The notes under the pieces are model-generated. The model was not told the DNA's origin. It made no database searches and saw only the letters and a program-made list of their open reading frames with translations. A stretch of 64,000 bases of DNA from Actinomycetota bacterium (GTDB lineage: Bacteria; Actinomycetota; Geothermincolia; Fen-727; Anoxymicrobiaceae). Shown here one piece after another: positions 43,416-51,811 of this stretch (within the stretch, counting starts at the first letter, position 1; every line of letters begins with the position of its first letter). Where the stretch lies: the NCBI GenBank assembly GCA_018831265.1, contig JAHJCO010000035.1:39678-103677 (forward strand), written 5' to 3'. Position numbers and translations under genes: made by a program.

Positions 43416-45044
43416 CTAGAACATCACGATGAACTTCTTCATGCACTCGTCCTCGTACTCCCAGCGCCGGTTGGAGACGTTGTTGGGGTCGAGCGCCATC
43501 TTCATCTTTGTGAATGCGTCAAGAAGCGGGACCAGCTTCGGCATCGCGGCCAGCAGACCGGCGTCCATCATAGGCACCAGCCCCTTCACCCACGCCGCGA
43601 GCCCGGCGGCGAACACCATCCCCTGGCTCATGCCTTTGAGCGACGAGTTGAAGTAGGCGAATATCATGCGTATCAGGTCGTCCTTGTCGGCCTGGCAGGT
43701 GTAGAGGTCGTACTCCATGTAGGCGGCCCGGCCCATGTGGTACGGCTGGAGGTAGGTGGAGGCGTCGTCCGGCCTCAACGGATCGGCGTTGGTGCCGATC
43801 TGGTTCGTGCAGGCGTCCCTCATCATCCGCTCGATCCCCACCATGTTCTCCAGCTTGTCGATGAGCGCCCCGATCATGAACGAGCCCCGCACCCTCTGGA
43901 CGCGCACCGTCACGTTGAAGTACTTGACCCACGTGTCCAGGTTGGCGAACTCGTTCTCCTCGGTCATCTGCTCGATCGCCTCCTTGGGGAGGAAATCGAA
44001 AACGGGGAACTCCCCGGCCAGCATCCGCTGCGTCACTTCAGCCTTCAGGTCGGCCTCCTCCTCCGTCTCACCGCCGAAGATAGTGAGCAGGTTGTGACGC
44101 GGCATCAGCTCGGTGATCTTGGACGCCTCGCGGTTGTCGTCCCCGATGAATATCCCGTAGAAGGAGTTCATGAGGTGGGCGAGCTCCAGCGAGAGGTTAT
44201 CCTGCGCGATTGAGTAGAGCGCGTCGGCCATCACCTTCAGGTCGTCCTGCTCCAGGGAGGGAAATACCTGCTGGTGAAACGGGGCCTCGGGGTACAGCCG
44301 CACCGTCATCTTCGTCACCACGCCCATGGTCCCGAAGGCGTAGCGGAACATCGTCGAGACATCGGGCCCCGGCCCCGGCACGTGCCCCTTGGCTGCGCCG
44401 CTGGAGAGGGGACCGGTCCGCAGCATCTCTCCCGTGGGGAGCACGACCTCGACGTCGATGATGTTGTCCATGCCGAACCCGTACTTGGAAGCCATGGTGT
44501 TGATGTTGCAGAACAGGAGGTTGCTGAGCACACCCGCGGTCGCCGCGGTCGAGGGGTTGAGTAGCCTGCACCCGGCCCTCTGCGCGGCCGACTGCAGCTG
44601 CAGGAAGGTAACGCCCGGCTCGATGACGGCGAACATGCTCTCGCCGTCGAGCTCCACTATCCGGTCCATCCGGCGCAGGTCGCACAGGATCCCCCCGAAG
44701 GGAGGCAGCGTCGCCCCAACCGTGGAGATGCCCGTCCCGTAGGGCATCACGTCCACCAGGTATTCGTTCGCTATCCTGAAGACCGCCTGCACGTCCTCGG
44801 CGCTCCCGGGCAGGCAGACCAGGTGCGGGTAGCAGGCCGGGATGAAGCTCTGGTCGCGCGCGTAGCCGCACAGTATCGACGGAGCGTCCGTCGCCCACTC
44901 GTCCCCCAGGGCCTCCTTCAACGCCCCCAAGGCCGCGGCCAGGTTCTCCACCCGATTGTGGACAGGGTCCTTCTCGGTCACCAGCGGCCTGCCGACGACC
45001 CGCCTCTGTCTGATCTCCCGCCTTATCCTGCTCTCTACCGCCAC
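43416..45044 (-). CDS. FAD-binding oxidase (VAO type), third locus
   Basis: 542 aa from a GTG at 45044 with AGGAGG 5 nt upstream. Conserved blocks: ILCGYARDQSFIPACYPHLV, PGSAEDVQAVFRIANEYLV, MPYGTGISTVGATLP, FAVIEPGVTFLQLQSAAQR, and C-terminal MKMALDPNNVSNRR. Nearest within this window is 36883. It is last in a leftward operon after a small ORF, a nucleotidyltransferase and a membrane protein, the last 9 nt upstream. No dedicated Fe-S partner is adjacent, so it may be served by the other sets. Confidence 0.86.
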   Translation of the reverse strand: MAVESRIRREIRQRRVVGRPLVTEKDPVHNRVENLAAALGALKEALGDEWATDAPSILCGYARDQSFIPACYPHLVCLPGSAEDVQAVFRIANEYLVDVMPYGTGISTVGATLPPFGGILCDLRRMDRIVELDGESMFAVIEPGVTFLQLQSAAQRAGCRLLNPSTAATAGVLSNLLFCNINTMASKYGFGMDNIIDVEVVLPTGEMLRTGPLSSGAAKGHVPGPGPDVSTMFRYAFGTMGVVTKMTVRLYPEAPFHQQVFPSLEQDDLKVMADALYSIAQDNLSLELAHLMNSFYGIFIGDDNREASKITELMPRHNLLTIFGGETEEEADLKAEVTQRMLAGEFPVFDFLPKEAIEQMTEENEFANLDTWVKYFNVTVRVQRVRGSFMIGALIDKLENMVGIERMMRDACTNQIGTNADPLRPDDASTYLQPYHMGRAAYMEYDLYTCQADKDDLIRMIFAYFNSSLKGMSQGMVFAAGLAAWVKGLVPMMDAGLLAAMPKLVPLLDAFTKMKMALDPNNVSNRRWEYEDECMKKFIVMF

Positions 45045-45053
45045 TGCAGCCTC

Positions 45054-45701
45054 CTATATCCACTTCAGGATGCCCATGAACAGGATGAGCAGCACCACGT
45101 CCACGGCGTAGACACCCGCGACTATGGATATCTTCTTCTTCATCGAGGGCATGTCGTGGATCCAGAAGGTGAACATCATGTAGAGAGAGTAGCCGATGAT
45201 GAGGATGAGGATCGGGTTGTACCAGTTCCACCACCAGTACTCCCACACCAGCACGCCCCACCAGTTGAGAATTATCTCGATGACCACGCACAGAACCGAG
45301 TTCGCGATCACGAAGAACCAGCGGTTTGGCAGCCCCAGTATCTTCACGTTCTTGTCCTTCGGCAGAATCTTGCAGAACGCGACGCCCGCCACCGCGAACA
45401 TCATGCTGATCTCTATGGTCAGCCCGATGAGCGGGATGTAGGCGGAGTTGTTGGGGGTCGTCCAGACCGCCGAGTGCTTGTTGATATGCAGGAAGAGCGC
45501 GTTGCAGATCTCCAGGAACCACTCCAGGCTGTAGAACGCGAGGCCCGCCACGATGATGTTCCAGTTCTGGCGCTCGACCTCGGTGAAGTACACGTAGATG
45601 ACGAATGCCAGCAGTGGCACCAGGAACCACTGGAAATGGTTGGGATTGCGAAGGTTGGAGAGGGCCTGCTGCGTAGCCTCGGTGTAGACGGGAAACATCA
45701 T
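45054..45701 (-). CDS. Polytopic membrane protein, unknown function
   Basis: 215 aa with about six membrane segments rich in Trp, Tyr and Phe (EIILNWWGVLVWEYWWWNWY). Start ATG 45701 with GGAGGG upstream, overlapping the nucleotidyltransferase stop by 4 nt (ATGA). It is 9 nt upstream of the FAD oxidase gene, so the two are probably translated together and the membrane protein may anchor or couple the oxidase. No named family is recognised. Codon use is less GC-biased than its neighbours. Confidence 0.72.
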   Translation of the reverse strand: MMFPVYTEATQQALSNLRNPNHFQWFLVPLLAFVIYVYFTEVERQNWNIIVAGLAFYSLEWFLEICNALFLHINKHSAVWTTPNNSAYIPLIGLTIEISMMFAVAGVAFCKILPKDKNVKILGLPNRWFFVIANSVLCVVIEIILNWWGVLVWEYWWWNWYNPILILIIGYSLYMMFTFWIHDMPSMKKKISIVAGVYAVDVVLLILFMGILKWI

Positions 45702-46294
45702 ATCCCTCCATCGTCGGTCGGCCGGCCGGCTCCCGGCTCCGCGGCCCGCCTCAGGGTATTCTCCAGGTTCTTGAGATAGTGCTCTTCAGGCATGGCCGCC
45801 TGGAACTCGCGGAGCCATCCCCTCACGTAGTCTACATCCAGATCCGGGTGCCTCTTCAGGACGCTCACCACGTCCTCCAGGTCGCGCGGCCTCGCGGCGA
45901 ACAGCTTGTGTATCACAAGGTCCTCGACGGAGGCGAAGCAGACCTCCTCATCAAGGACTTCCACGCGTGTCGCACGCTCAATGGCCTGGCTCTCGTAACC
46001 GGTGAATGAGAATATAAGGTCAACACGCACTCCCGTGCGCTCGTGGATGACCGGAAGAACCATCGTACGCGACACGAAGCTCGCCGGGTCATCCACGAGC
46101 GGCCTGAGCGAAAGCGATTCAACCACTCTCAGAACATCGGCAAGCCGGTCGGGTGTGACCCCGAGGGTCACGTCGATATCCCTGGTCATGCGGGGCTCGC
46201 CGTACAGCAGCACGGCCAGCCCACCTATCACCATATAGGGTATCTCCGCCTCCCTGAGCCGGGAGGCGAGGCCGGCTAGTATCTCTTCGAACAT
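45698..46294 (-). CDS. Nucleotidyltransferase (AbiEii/DUF1814-like or MNT-like)
   Basis: 198 aa, ATG at 46294. The polymerase-beta-type nucleotidyltransferase motif is clear: MVIGGLAVLLYGEPRMTRDIDVTLG (GG...R.T.DiDl, where the two Asp bind metal), then VRVDLIF (third Asp) and LVIHKLFAARPRDLEDV. Members include type IV toxin-antitoxin toxins and HEPN-partnered MNT antitoxins. The upstream small ORF (46276-46536) overlaps it by 19 nt and could be its partner. It also leads into a membrane protein/FAD oxidase operon by an ATGA overlap, so the module may not be free-standing. Confidence 0.85.
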   Translation of the reverse strand: MFEEILAGLASRLREAEIPYMVIGGLAVLLYGEPRMTRDIDVTLGVTPDRLADVLRVVESLSLRPLVDDPASFVSRTMVLPVIHERTGVRVDLIFSFTGYESQAIERATRVEVLDEEVCFASVEDLVIHKLFAARPRDLEDVVSVLKRHPDLDVDYVRGWLREFQAAMPEEHYLKNLENTLRRAAEPGAGRPTDDGGI

Positions 46295-46536
46295 GAGTTG
46301 AGCACCCGGGCGATCCTGAGGTCGACTTCTATACCTTCCAGCAGGTCGGCGGGCGGCAGTACCCCGAGTGACACGCCCTCGGCCCACATCGCGTCCGCGA
46401 GCGCAAAACGCTGCTTCGTACTGAGTGTTTCACGCCGCTGGAACTCGCCTACAGACCACTCGAGGTATTCCGGATCGCGTATCAATGCCTCCCCCGTATA
46501 GCCCCTGGAACAGACTATTGCCGACTGTGACTCCAA
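46276..46536 (-). CDS. Small hypothetical protein, possible partner of the nucleotidyltransferase
   Basis: 86 aa from a TTG at 46536, without a convincing ribosome site, so the start is uncertain. Sequence such as SVGEFQRRETLSTKQRFALADAMWAEG and PADLLEGIEVDLRIARVL is helical and neither HEPN nor AbiEi-like to the eye. Overlap of 19 nt with the nucleotidyltransferase and similar codon use support a real gene. A toxin-antitoxin role would be inference from the arrangement only. Confidence 0.5.
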   Translation of the reverse strand: MESQSAIVCSRGYTGEALIRDPEYLEWSVGEFQRRETLSTKQRFALADAMWAEGVSLGVLPPADLLEGIEVDLRIARVLNSCSKRY

Positions 46537-46631
46537 CTAATCTTATAGCAGGACGAGCCCACATTGTAGTACCCGCGGTCTTCCCGTATCAGGATATAGC
46601 CCTCAGTTCCTTCGCCGGGGCTCGTATCCGA

Positions 46632-47624
46632 TCAGTATCCGGTCGGCGGAACGGGTGGAGGGGCGGGCTGACCGGCGTTCGGTTGCTGCATCTTGAACAC
46701 CATCTTCCAGGTACCGTCGGGCATGCGGACCACGAAGGGATCGGTAACCTGGAACCCTTGCGGGGCGGAGAGCCTCGTACCTTCCTCCCTGGTCCAGTTG
46801 ATGCAGTCGGTCGAGAGGAAGCTGGCCACAGTCGTGGAGGCGGGCTGGTCGAACGCGTAGAGCCTGAAGCGGCCGTCGCCCAGGCTCACCGGGGCAGTAG
46901 TGCCCCATCTCTGGAGTGAGAGCGGGCCCGTGTACTCGAAGGAAAGGCCGTCCGCGCTTCGGGCGACTATGGTCTCCTTTCCGATGCTGAACACGTACAT
47001 CATCCAGTCGCTCCCGGTCCAGAACACGTCGGGATCGACCAGACCGGGGTAGCGGAATACCTCCTTCTCCTGGACGAAGTGAACCCCGTCCTCTGATACC
47101 GCGCTATAGATGGAGTGCTCGCCGGCCTGCGCGGGGCTCCCGCTGACACCGAAGTAATAGAGCCTGTAGCGGCCGTCGGGAAGTATGACGATGCTGGGGT
47201 CGACCGCCTTCTCGGTGGGGAGGCCCTCTATGGTGAGGCCGAGCACGCGGAAGGTGGCTCCCCCGTCGGTCGATTCGGCGCAGTTGGCAGTCTCGGGAAC
47301 CTGGCCGGCATCCACGTAGTAGGCGCGCAGGGCGCCGGAGGGGGTGACGACGGCACAGGGAACGGAGGCGTGCTCCAGGAGGGTGCGGCCGTCAGGCGTC
47401 CAGGTCAGGCCGTCAGGGCTCGAGGCGCTCATGACCCTGTGGGTGTACGGCCCGCCCTGCATCGCTCCCGGCTGCACCGGGCTGGAGGAGGACGGGGCCG
47501 CCTGGGGGCCGCCCGGCGGCGCCGCGGGCAGCGCTCCGCTCCGGCGGCCGCTTACGTACGCGGCCGCGGCCAGGGTCGCGAAAAGGACCGCCAGGGCCAG
47601 TATTGCCGCCTTCCACTCCTTCAT
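46632..47624 (-). CDS. Exported beta-propeller protein, glycoside hydrolase or sialidase-like
   Basis: 330 aa, ATG at 47624 with GAGAGGGGG upstream. A membrane anchor or signal (AAILALAVLFATLAAAAYV) and a Pro/Ala/Ser linker precede repeated blades with 'SSPDGLTWTPDGRTLLEHA', 'ILPDGRYRLYYFGV' and 'VLWTGSDWMMYVF'-type segments (the last as DVFWTGSDWMMYVF). This is the pattern of five-bladed GH43/GH32- or exo-sialidase-like propellers that lie outside the membrane. Catalytic acids cannot be located with confidence, so activity is uncertain. Confidence 0.75.
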   Translation of the reverse strand: MKEWKAAILALAVLFATLAAAAYVSGRRSGALPAAPPGGPQAAPSSSSPVQPGAMQGGPYTHRVMSASSPDGLTWTPDGRTLLEHASVPCAVVTPSGALRAYYVDAGQVPETANCAESTDGGATFRVLGLTIEGLPTEKAVDPSIVILPDGRYRLYYFGVSGSPAQAGEHSIYSAVSEDGVHFVQEKEVFRYPGLVDPDVFWTGSDWMMYVFSIGKETIVARSADGLSFEYTGPLSLQRWGTTAPVSLGDGRFRLYAFDQPASTTVASFLSTDCINWTREEGTRLSAPQGFQVTDPFVVRMPDGTWKMVFKMQQPNAGQPAPPPVPPTGY

Positions 47625-47753
47625 GTTCCCCCTCTCACATGTTTGACAGATCATCGCAAACGCATATTGAGCACATTCGAATATCGTTGCTCGAAATTGT
47701 TAACGGATACGGCCGGCAAAACGGATTGGGCGGATGAATCCCTCGCCTGTGTA

Positions 47754-47776
47754 GCAAAAGTGCCTGACCCTTTTGC
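47754..47776. repeat. Hairpin element, family A copy 5
   Basis: GCAAAAGTGC...CCCTTTTGC, the same core as the other copies. It lies 13 nt upstream of the TATAAT box of tRNA-Pro, in the -35 region of that promoter. Confidence 0.85.
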
Positions 47777-47789
47777 AACACTAAGGCGG

Positions 47790-47795
47790 TATAAT
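47790..47795 (+). promoter_or_regulatory. -10 box of tRNA-Pro
   Basis: A perfect TATAAT hexamer ends 8 nt before the mature 5' end of the tRNA. No good -35 hexamer is seen at the usual spacing because that region is occupied by a family A hairpin; the nearest match, CTGACC at 47764-47769, is 20 bp upstream. Confidence 0.6.
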
Positions 47796-47803
47796 GGTGC
47801 TTC

Positions 47804-47878
47804 CGGGGTGTAGCGCAGCCAGGTTAGCGCGCAGCGTTCGGGACGCTGAGGTCGCCGGTTCGAATCCGGCCACCCCGA
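47804..47878 (+). tRNA. tRNA-Pro (anticodon CGG)
   Basis: 75 nt that fold as a full cloverleaf: acceptor CGGGGTG/CACCCCG, D-arm GCGC...GCGC, anticodon stem CAGCG/CGCTG with loop TTCGGGA (anticodon CGG), and T-arm GCCGG TTCGAAT CCGGC. The discriminator is A, and no CCA is encoded. Hairpin elements lie on both sides (47754 and 47891). Confidence 0.97.
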
Positions 47879-47890
47879 CTCCCTAATACC

Positions 47891-47990
47891 GGTGCCAGGC
47901 ACATTAGCCCTTGATTATTAGCCGGTTGTAGTACGGGTTCGGTTTTTCTCGGTGAAGGACTAATACTTCGGGGCTAATGTGCCTGGCACC
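47891..47990. repeat. Hairpin element, family B copy 2
   Basis: 100-bp element with the same perfect 19-nt arms as 24188-24283 (GGTGCCAGGCACATTAGCC and its complement) but an unrelated middle. The inner TTATTAGCC / GGACTAATA pair is conserved. It starts 12 nt after the tRNA 3' end. Confidence 0.95.
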
Positions 47991-48011
47991 AAGTATTAGT
48001 GGGGGGGGTTT

Positions 48012-48698
48012 GTGGCTGGTATCGATGAGGTCATTGACGAGCTCAAGTCATACGCGAATCCCGAGGCCGTCCGTGGCATGGCCCGCTACGGCATCAGCGG
48101 CGAACAGACCCTCGGCGTGTCCATACCCGTCCTTCGGAAGATGGCGAAGGGTATCGGCAAGGACCACTCCCTGGCCGCGGCCCTCTGGGACTCGGGAATC
48201 CATGAGGCGCGAATCCTGGCCGGCATGGTGGACGATCCGACCCTGGTCACCGGGGAGCAGGCCGAGGCCTGGGTCGCCGACCTGGACTCCTGGGACGTGT
48301 GCGACCAGCTCTGCATGAACCTCCTCTGGCTCACCCCCTTCGCCTACGACAAGGCGTACGAGTGGGCCGGGCGCGACGAGGAGTTCGTCAAGCGGGCCGG
48401 CTTCGCCCTCATGGCCCGCCTGGCGTGGTCGGACAAGCGGGCGGATGACGAGACCATTGCAGGATTCCTCACCCCCATAAAGAAGCAGGCCGGCGACGGA
48501 CGGAACTACGTCAAGAAGGCCGTCAACTGGGCGCTGCGCCAGGTCGGCAAGCGGAACCGCGTGCTGAACCGCAAGGCCATCGAGGTGGCGAGGGAGCTGG
48601 CGGCATCGGAGTCTCCCTCGGCCCGATGGGTCGCCGCGGACGCCCTGAGGGAGCTGGAGGGCGAGGCGGTCCACAAGAGGCTCTCGGGGGGCCGCTAG
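48012..48698 (+). CDS. DNA alkylation repair protein (AlkD-like HEAT-repeat fold)
   Basis: 228 aa from a GTG at 48012. All-helical, with the family blocks ISGEQTLGVSIPVLRKMAKGIG, SGIHEARILAGMVDDP, LDSWDVCDQLCMNLL (the Trp/Asp active-site segment of AlkD), FVKRAGFALMARLAWSDK and YVKKAVNWALRQVGKRN. AlkD removes N3- and N7-alkylated purines without base flipping. It is the usual length for the family. A weak G-rich ribosome region precedes the GTG. It stands alone after the tRNA. Confidence 0.92.
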   Translation: MAGIDEVIDELKSYANPEAVRGMARYGISGEQTLGVSIPVLRKMAKGIGKDHSLAAALWDSGIHEARILAGMVDDPTLVTGEQAEAWVADLDSWDVCDQLCMNLLWLTPFAYDKAYEWAGRDEEFVKRAGFALMARLAWSDKRADDETIAGFLTPIKKQAGDGRNYVKKAVNWALRQVGKRNRVLNRKAIEVARELAASESPSARWVAADALRELEGEAVHKRLSGGR

Positions 48699-48784
48699 CA
48701 GGAGCGCGCCGCTCCATGCTAAAAGCCTGGCTTGTTGCTAGAATATGCCCTACGGCGCGGTTCGGATGAGAAAGGCGGTTCGAA

Positions 48785-49462
48785 GTGACCGAGTGCGATT
48801 GCCTCGACCAGTTCCTCTCCAACCTGAAAAAAGAAAAGCGGAACAGGCTCCAGGACAAGTTCATCTCGCAGGTCCTCGACCGTGGCCAGCTCATCTTCTT
48901 CGAGGGTGATCCCGCCTCCCACCTCTACCTGGTGGAGAAGGGCGTGATAGAGGCCAACGTCATCCACGGAGACGGTAAGGTCTATATCTTCCACTTCGTC
49001 TTCCCCGGAGAGGTGTTCGGGGAGGGTGTGCTCTACGGCCAGGAGTACTACCCGTTCAGCACGGTGGCACGCAAGGAGTCGCTGGTCTGGAAGGCTCCCG
49101 CCCACGAAGTGCGGGCGGCGCTCGACGCGGACCCGGGCTTCAAGAGCTACATAATCGGGCTCCTGGGGGAAAAGCTGGAGCAGTCTTACATAAAAGCCCG
49201 CTGCGTCGCCGGCGAGAGGGTGGAAAAGCGGGTGGCGTGCATCCTCCTGAAGACGATCGAGGAGTTCGGCATGCACAACTGCAAGGAGAGGCTGGACACG
49301 CCCCTGACGAACCGCGACATCTCCGGGCTGATCGGGTCGACCGAGGAGACCGTGTCCCGCGTGATGAGCCGCATGAAGAAAGAAGGCATCATCGCCATGG
49401 AGGACAAGCAACTGGTGGTCCTGGACCGCGAGAAGCTGCTCGGATACTTCGACTCCATGTGA
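48785..49462 (+). CDS. Crp/Fnr family transcriptional regulator
   Basis: 225 aa. N-terminal cyclic-nucleotide-binding-type beta-roll (GQLIFFEGDPASHLYLVEKG; FPGEVFGEGVLYGQ), then the Crp HTH (TNRDISGLIGSTEETVSRVMSRMKKEG). Cys4 and Cys6 are near the N-terminus, but the four-Cys FNR cluster spacing is not present. It is immediately upstream of the iscS-like gene (21 nt) on the same strand and may regulate the sulfur/Fe-S genes in response to redox or another ligand. Confidence 0.9.
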   Translation: MTECDCLDQFLSNLKKEKRNRLQDKFISQVLDRGQLIFFEGDPASHLYLVEKGVIEANVIHGDGKVYIFHFVFPGEVFGEGVLYGQEYYPFSTVARKESLVWKAPAHEVRAALDADPGFKSYIIGLLGEKLEQSYIKARCVAGERVEKRVACILLKTIEEFGMHNCKERLDTPLTNRDISGLIGSTEETVSRVMSRMKKEGIIAMEDKQLVVLDREKLLGYFDSM

Positions 49463-49483
49463 CGGCAGGACTCGGAGGAGACC

Positions 49484-50665
49484 ATGCCCGAGGTTTACCT
49501 GGATCATTACGCAGCGTCCCCGGTGCTCCCGGAGGTCGCAAAGGCCATGGCCCCGTACTTCACCGAGGAGTTCGGCAACCCGTCCTCGCTTCACTCCCGG
49601 GGCGACGCCGCGCGCATCGCGGTCGAGGAGGCACGGGCCAGGGTGGCATCTCTGCTGGGCGCCGATCCCGGGGAGATCGTCTTCACCTCCTGCGGGACCG
49701 AGTCGAACAACCTGGCCGTGAAGGGCATCGCCTGGGCGGCCCGCAGGAAAGGCAACCACGTGGTGGTGTCGGCCGTGGAGCATTTCTCGGTGCTGCACGC
49801 GGCCAGGACCCTGGAGAAGTTCGACTTCGAGGTGACCGAGGTGGAGGTGGACGAGACCGGCACCGTGGACCCCGAATCGGTGCGCGCGGCTATCCGGCCC
49901 GAGACGGTCCTGGTCTCGGTGATGACCGCGAACGGCGAGGTGGGCACGATCCAGCCGGTCCGGGAGATAGCGGAGGTGGCGCGCGAGAGGAAGATCCCCT
50001 TCCACACCGACGCCGTCGCGGCCGCGGGCTGCGAGCGGCTCGAGGTGGGGGAACTGGGGGTAGACGCCCTCTCGCTCTCCTCCGACATGCTGTGCGGACC
50101 CAAGGGGGTCGCGGCCCTGTGGGTCCGGAAGGGAGTGCGCCTCATGCCCCTGCTCGACGGCGGGGTGCAGGAGGGCGGGCGGCGCGGGGGGACCGAGAAC
50201 GTGCCCGGGATCGTCGGCATGGGACTTGCCGCGCACCTGGCTCGCGACAACCTGGACTCACGCGCGGTGTACCTGGCCGGCATGCGCGACGCGCTGCTGG
50301 AGAGGCTTCCTGCAGCCATACCACACATCCGCGTAACCGGGCACCCGACAAGGCGGCTGCCCTGGAACGCCTCGTTCGCCATCCGGTTCATCGAGGGAGA
50401 GGGGATGCTGCTCTTTCTCGACCAGAAGGGGATCAAGGTCTCCAGCGGCTCGGCGTGCACCTCGCGCGCGTTGAAGGGCTCCCACGTGCTGACCGCGTGC
50501 AGGGTCCCTACCGACATCGCGCAGGGCTCGCTGCTTTTCTCCTTCGGGCTCGAGAACAAGATGGCGGACGTGGACTACGTGTGTGAGGTGCTCCCTCCCA
50601 TCGTGGAGAGGTTGCGCCAGATGTCACCGCTATACGCGAAGTACCTCAAGGAAGGGGGTGGTTGA
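49484..50665 (+). CDS. IscS/NifS-like protein lacking the PLP lysine
   Basis: 393 aa of cysteine desulfurase fold: [23 protein letters not shown] (His100), [13 protein letters not shown]. Two key cofactor residues are altered. The usual SGHK motif carrying the PLP lysine reads SSDM (199-202, in [15 protein letters not shown]), so Lys is Met; and the conserved Gln of DAVQ is Ala (DAVAAAG, 176-182). The substrate-loop Cys325 (SSGSACTS) is retained. Lysine-less IscS that does not release sulfur from cysteine is known from Archaeoglobus fulgidus. It overlaps iscU directly, so it probably helps build clusters as a cysteine-ligand scaffold fed by sulfide. Confidence 0.9.
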   Translation: MPEVYLDHYAASPVLPEVAKAMAPYFTEEFGNPSSLHSRGDAARIAVEEARARVASLLGADPGEIVFTSCGTESNNLAVKGIAWAARRKGNHVVVSAVEHFSVLHAARTLEKFDFEVTEVEVDETGTVDPESVRAAIRPETVLVSVMTANGEVGTIQPVREIAEVARERKIPFHTDAVAAAGCERLEVGELGVDALSLSSDMLCGPKGVAALWVRKGVRLMPLLDGGVQEGGRRGGTENVPGIVGMGLAAHLARDNLDSRAVYLAGMRDALLERLPAAIPHIRVTGHPTRRLPWNASFAIRFIEGEGMLLFLDQKGIKVSSGSACTSRALKGSHVLTACRVPTDIAQGSLLFSFGLENKMADVDYVCEVLPPIVERLRQMSPLYAKYLKEGGG

Positions 50666-51056
50666 GATAGCCCAGTACAGCGAGACAGTGATGGACCACT
50701 TCATGAACCCGCGCAACGTGGGGGAGATCGAGAACCCCGACGGCGTGGGTGAGGTCGGCAACCCGGTGTGCGGCGATATGATGACCTTCTACATCAAGGT
50801 CGGGGACGACGGCCGCCTGTCGGACGTCAAGTTCAAAACGTTCGGGTGCGGCGCCGCCATCGCCGTTTCCAGCATGGTGAGCGAGATGGCCATCGGGAAG
50901 ACCCTGGACGAGGCGATGCAGATAACCAGGGAGGGCGTTGCCGAACAGCTCGGCGGACTGCCGGCCAACAAGATGCACTGCAGCAATCTTGGAGCCGACG
51001 CGCTGCACAAGGCGATCCAGGATTATCTGAGCAGGCAGACAGCAAAGGAGGGCTGA
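50658..51056 (+). CDS. iscU: Fe-S cluster scaffold protein IscU
   Basis: 132 aa from a GTG at 50658, overlapping the iscS-like stop codon. All three scaffold cysteines and the Asp are present: GNPVCGDMM (Cys/Asp), [19 protein letters not shown] and [15 protein letters not shown]. It assembles [2Fe-2S] clusters in the cytoplasm for transfer to apo-proteins. The alternating partner here lacks the PLP lysine, so sulfur supply may not be by cysteine desulfuration. The downstream zinc ribbon, DsrE-like and TusA proteins complete a sulfur-handling operon. Confidence 0.93.
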   Translation: MVEIAQYSETVMDHFMNPRNVGEIENPDGVGEVGNPVCGDMMTFYIKVGDDGRLSDVKFKTFGCGAAIAVSSMVSEMAIGKTLDEAMQITREGVAEQLGGLPANKMHCSNLGADALHKAIQDYLSRQTAKEG

Positions 51057-51058
51057 CC

Positions 51059-51238
51059 ATGACGGAGCAGAAAGAGGGGAAGGAGTGCGGCTGCCCCTAC
51101 TGTGAAGTCGAGGGGCACGCCCCGGACTCGGAGCTGTGCGCTCCGTGCGAGATAGTGATAGTCGAGTGCGTACACTGCGGCCAGCCGGTGCGTGACGGGG
51201 CCGAGGTCTGTCCGCACTGCGGAAAGCCGCCGAAGTAG
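51059..51238 (+). CDS. Small double zinc-ribbon protein
   Basis: 59 aa, ATG at 51059 with AAAGGAGG upstream, 2 nt after iscU. Cys pairs are CGCPYC near residue 10, CAPC near 29, CVHC near 37 and CPHC near 52 (the last two as a typical CxxC...CxxC ribbon). It likely binds one or two Zn or Fe ions. Too small to name; its operon position suggests a part in Fe-S or sulfur handling. Confidence 0.8.
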   Translation: MTEQKEGKECGCPYCEVEGHAPDSELCAPCEIVIVECVHCGQPVRDGAEVCPHCGKPPK

Positions 51239-51247
51239 CGCATCTTT

Positions 51248-51278
51248 TTTCGCATCGGGGTCAGACGCCGATGCGAAA
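51248..51278. repeat. Short hairpin element, GGGGTCAGAC type
   Basis: Arms TTTCGCATCGG and CCGATGCGAAA (11 nt, perfect) around the loop GGTCAGACG. It begins 9 nt after the zinc ribbon stop codon, within the sulfur operon. It could be an internal terminator or attenuator in either direction (a T6 tract lies on the left side). Confidence 0.75.
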
Positions 51279-51311
51279 CATACCGGCTGCAGGACCCGGG
51301 GGGTGGAAACC

Positions 51312-51797
51312 GTGCCCGATGAGAACGCAGAGAGCATGACCCTGATCGTCTTCTCGGACGCGCTGGACCGCGCGCTGGCAGCCTTCAACCTCGCCAACAC
51401 GGGAGCGGCCATGGGTATGCGCGTGGACATCTTCTTCACCTTCTGGGGGCTCTCGGTCATCAAGAAGGGCGGCATGGAGCGGGGCGAGAGGTCGTTCATG
51501 CAGTGGATGATGGGGCTGATGAAGAGGGGGACCCCGGGCAGGCTCAAGCTGTCCGAGATGAACATGATGGGCCTGGGGACGGGCGCCATGAAGGGCCTCA
51601 TGAAGAAGTACAGGATGCCCTCGCTCGAGGAGAGCATGGCGCTGGCCCGGGAGCAGGGCGTGCGCTATATCGCCTGCACCACCAGCATGGCGATGATGGG
51701 CCTGACCGAGGATGACTTCATCGAGGTGGACGAGTACGCCGGCGCGGCGACCTACCTGTCGCTGGCATCAAAGGGTAGCGTCAACTTGTTCATATAG
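51312..51797 (+). CDS. DsrE/DsrF-like family protein
   Basis: 161 aa from a GTG at 51312. It has the DsrE/DsrF/DrsH-like pattern: MTLIVFSDALDRALAAFNLANTGAAMGM at the N-terminus, FFTFWGLSVIKKG, and C-terminal RYIACTTSMAMMGLTEDDFI with a Cys near the end of the fold. These small cytoplasmic proteins carry persulfide or bind sulfur intermediates, often with TusA (next gene, 14 nt downstream). The position between iscU and tusA-type genes supports a sulfur-relay role. Confidence 0.88.
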   Translation: MPDENAESMTLIVFSDALDRALAAFNLANTGAAMGMRVDIFFTFWGLSVIKKGGMERGERSFMQWMMGLMKRGTPGRLKLSEMNMMGLGTGAMKGLMKKYRMPSLEESMALAREQGVRYIACTTSMAMMGLTEDDFIEVDEYAGAATYLSLASKGSVNLFI

Positions 51798-51811
51798 GCG
51801 GAGGTGATCGG

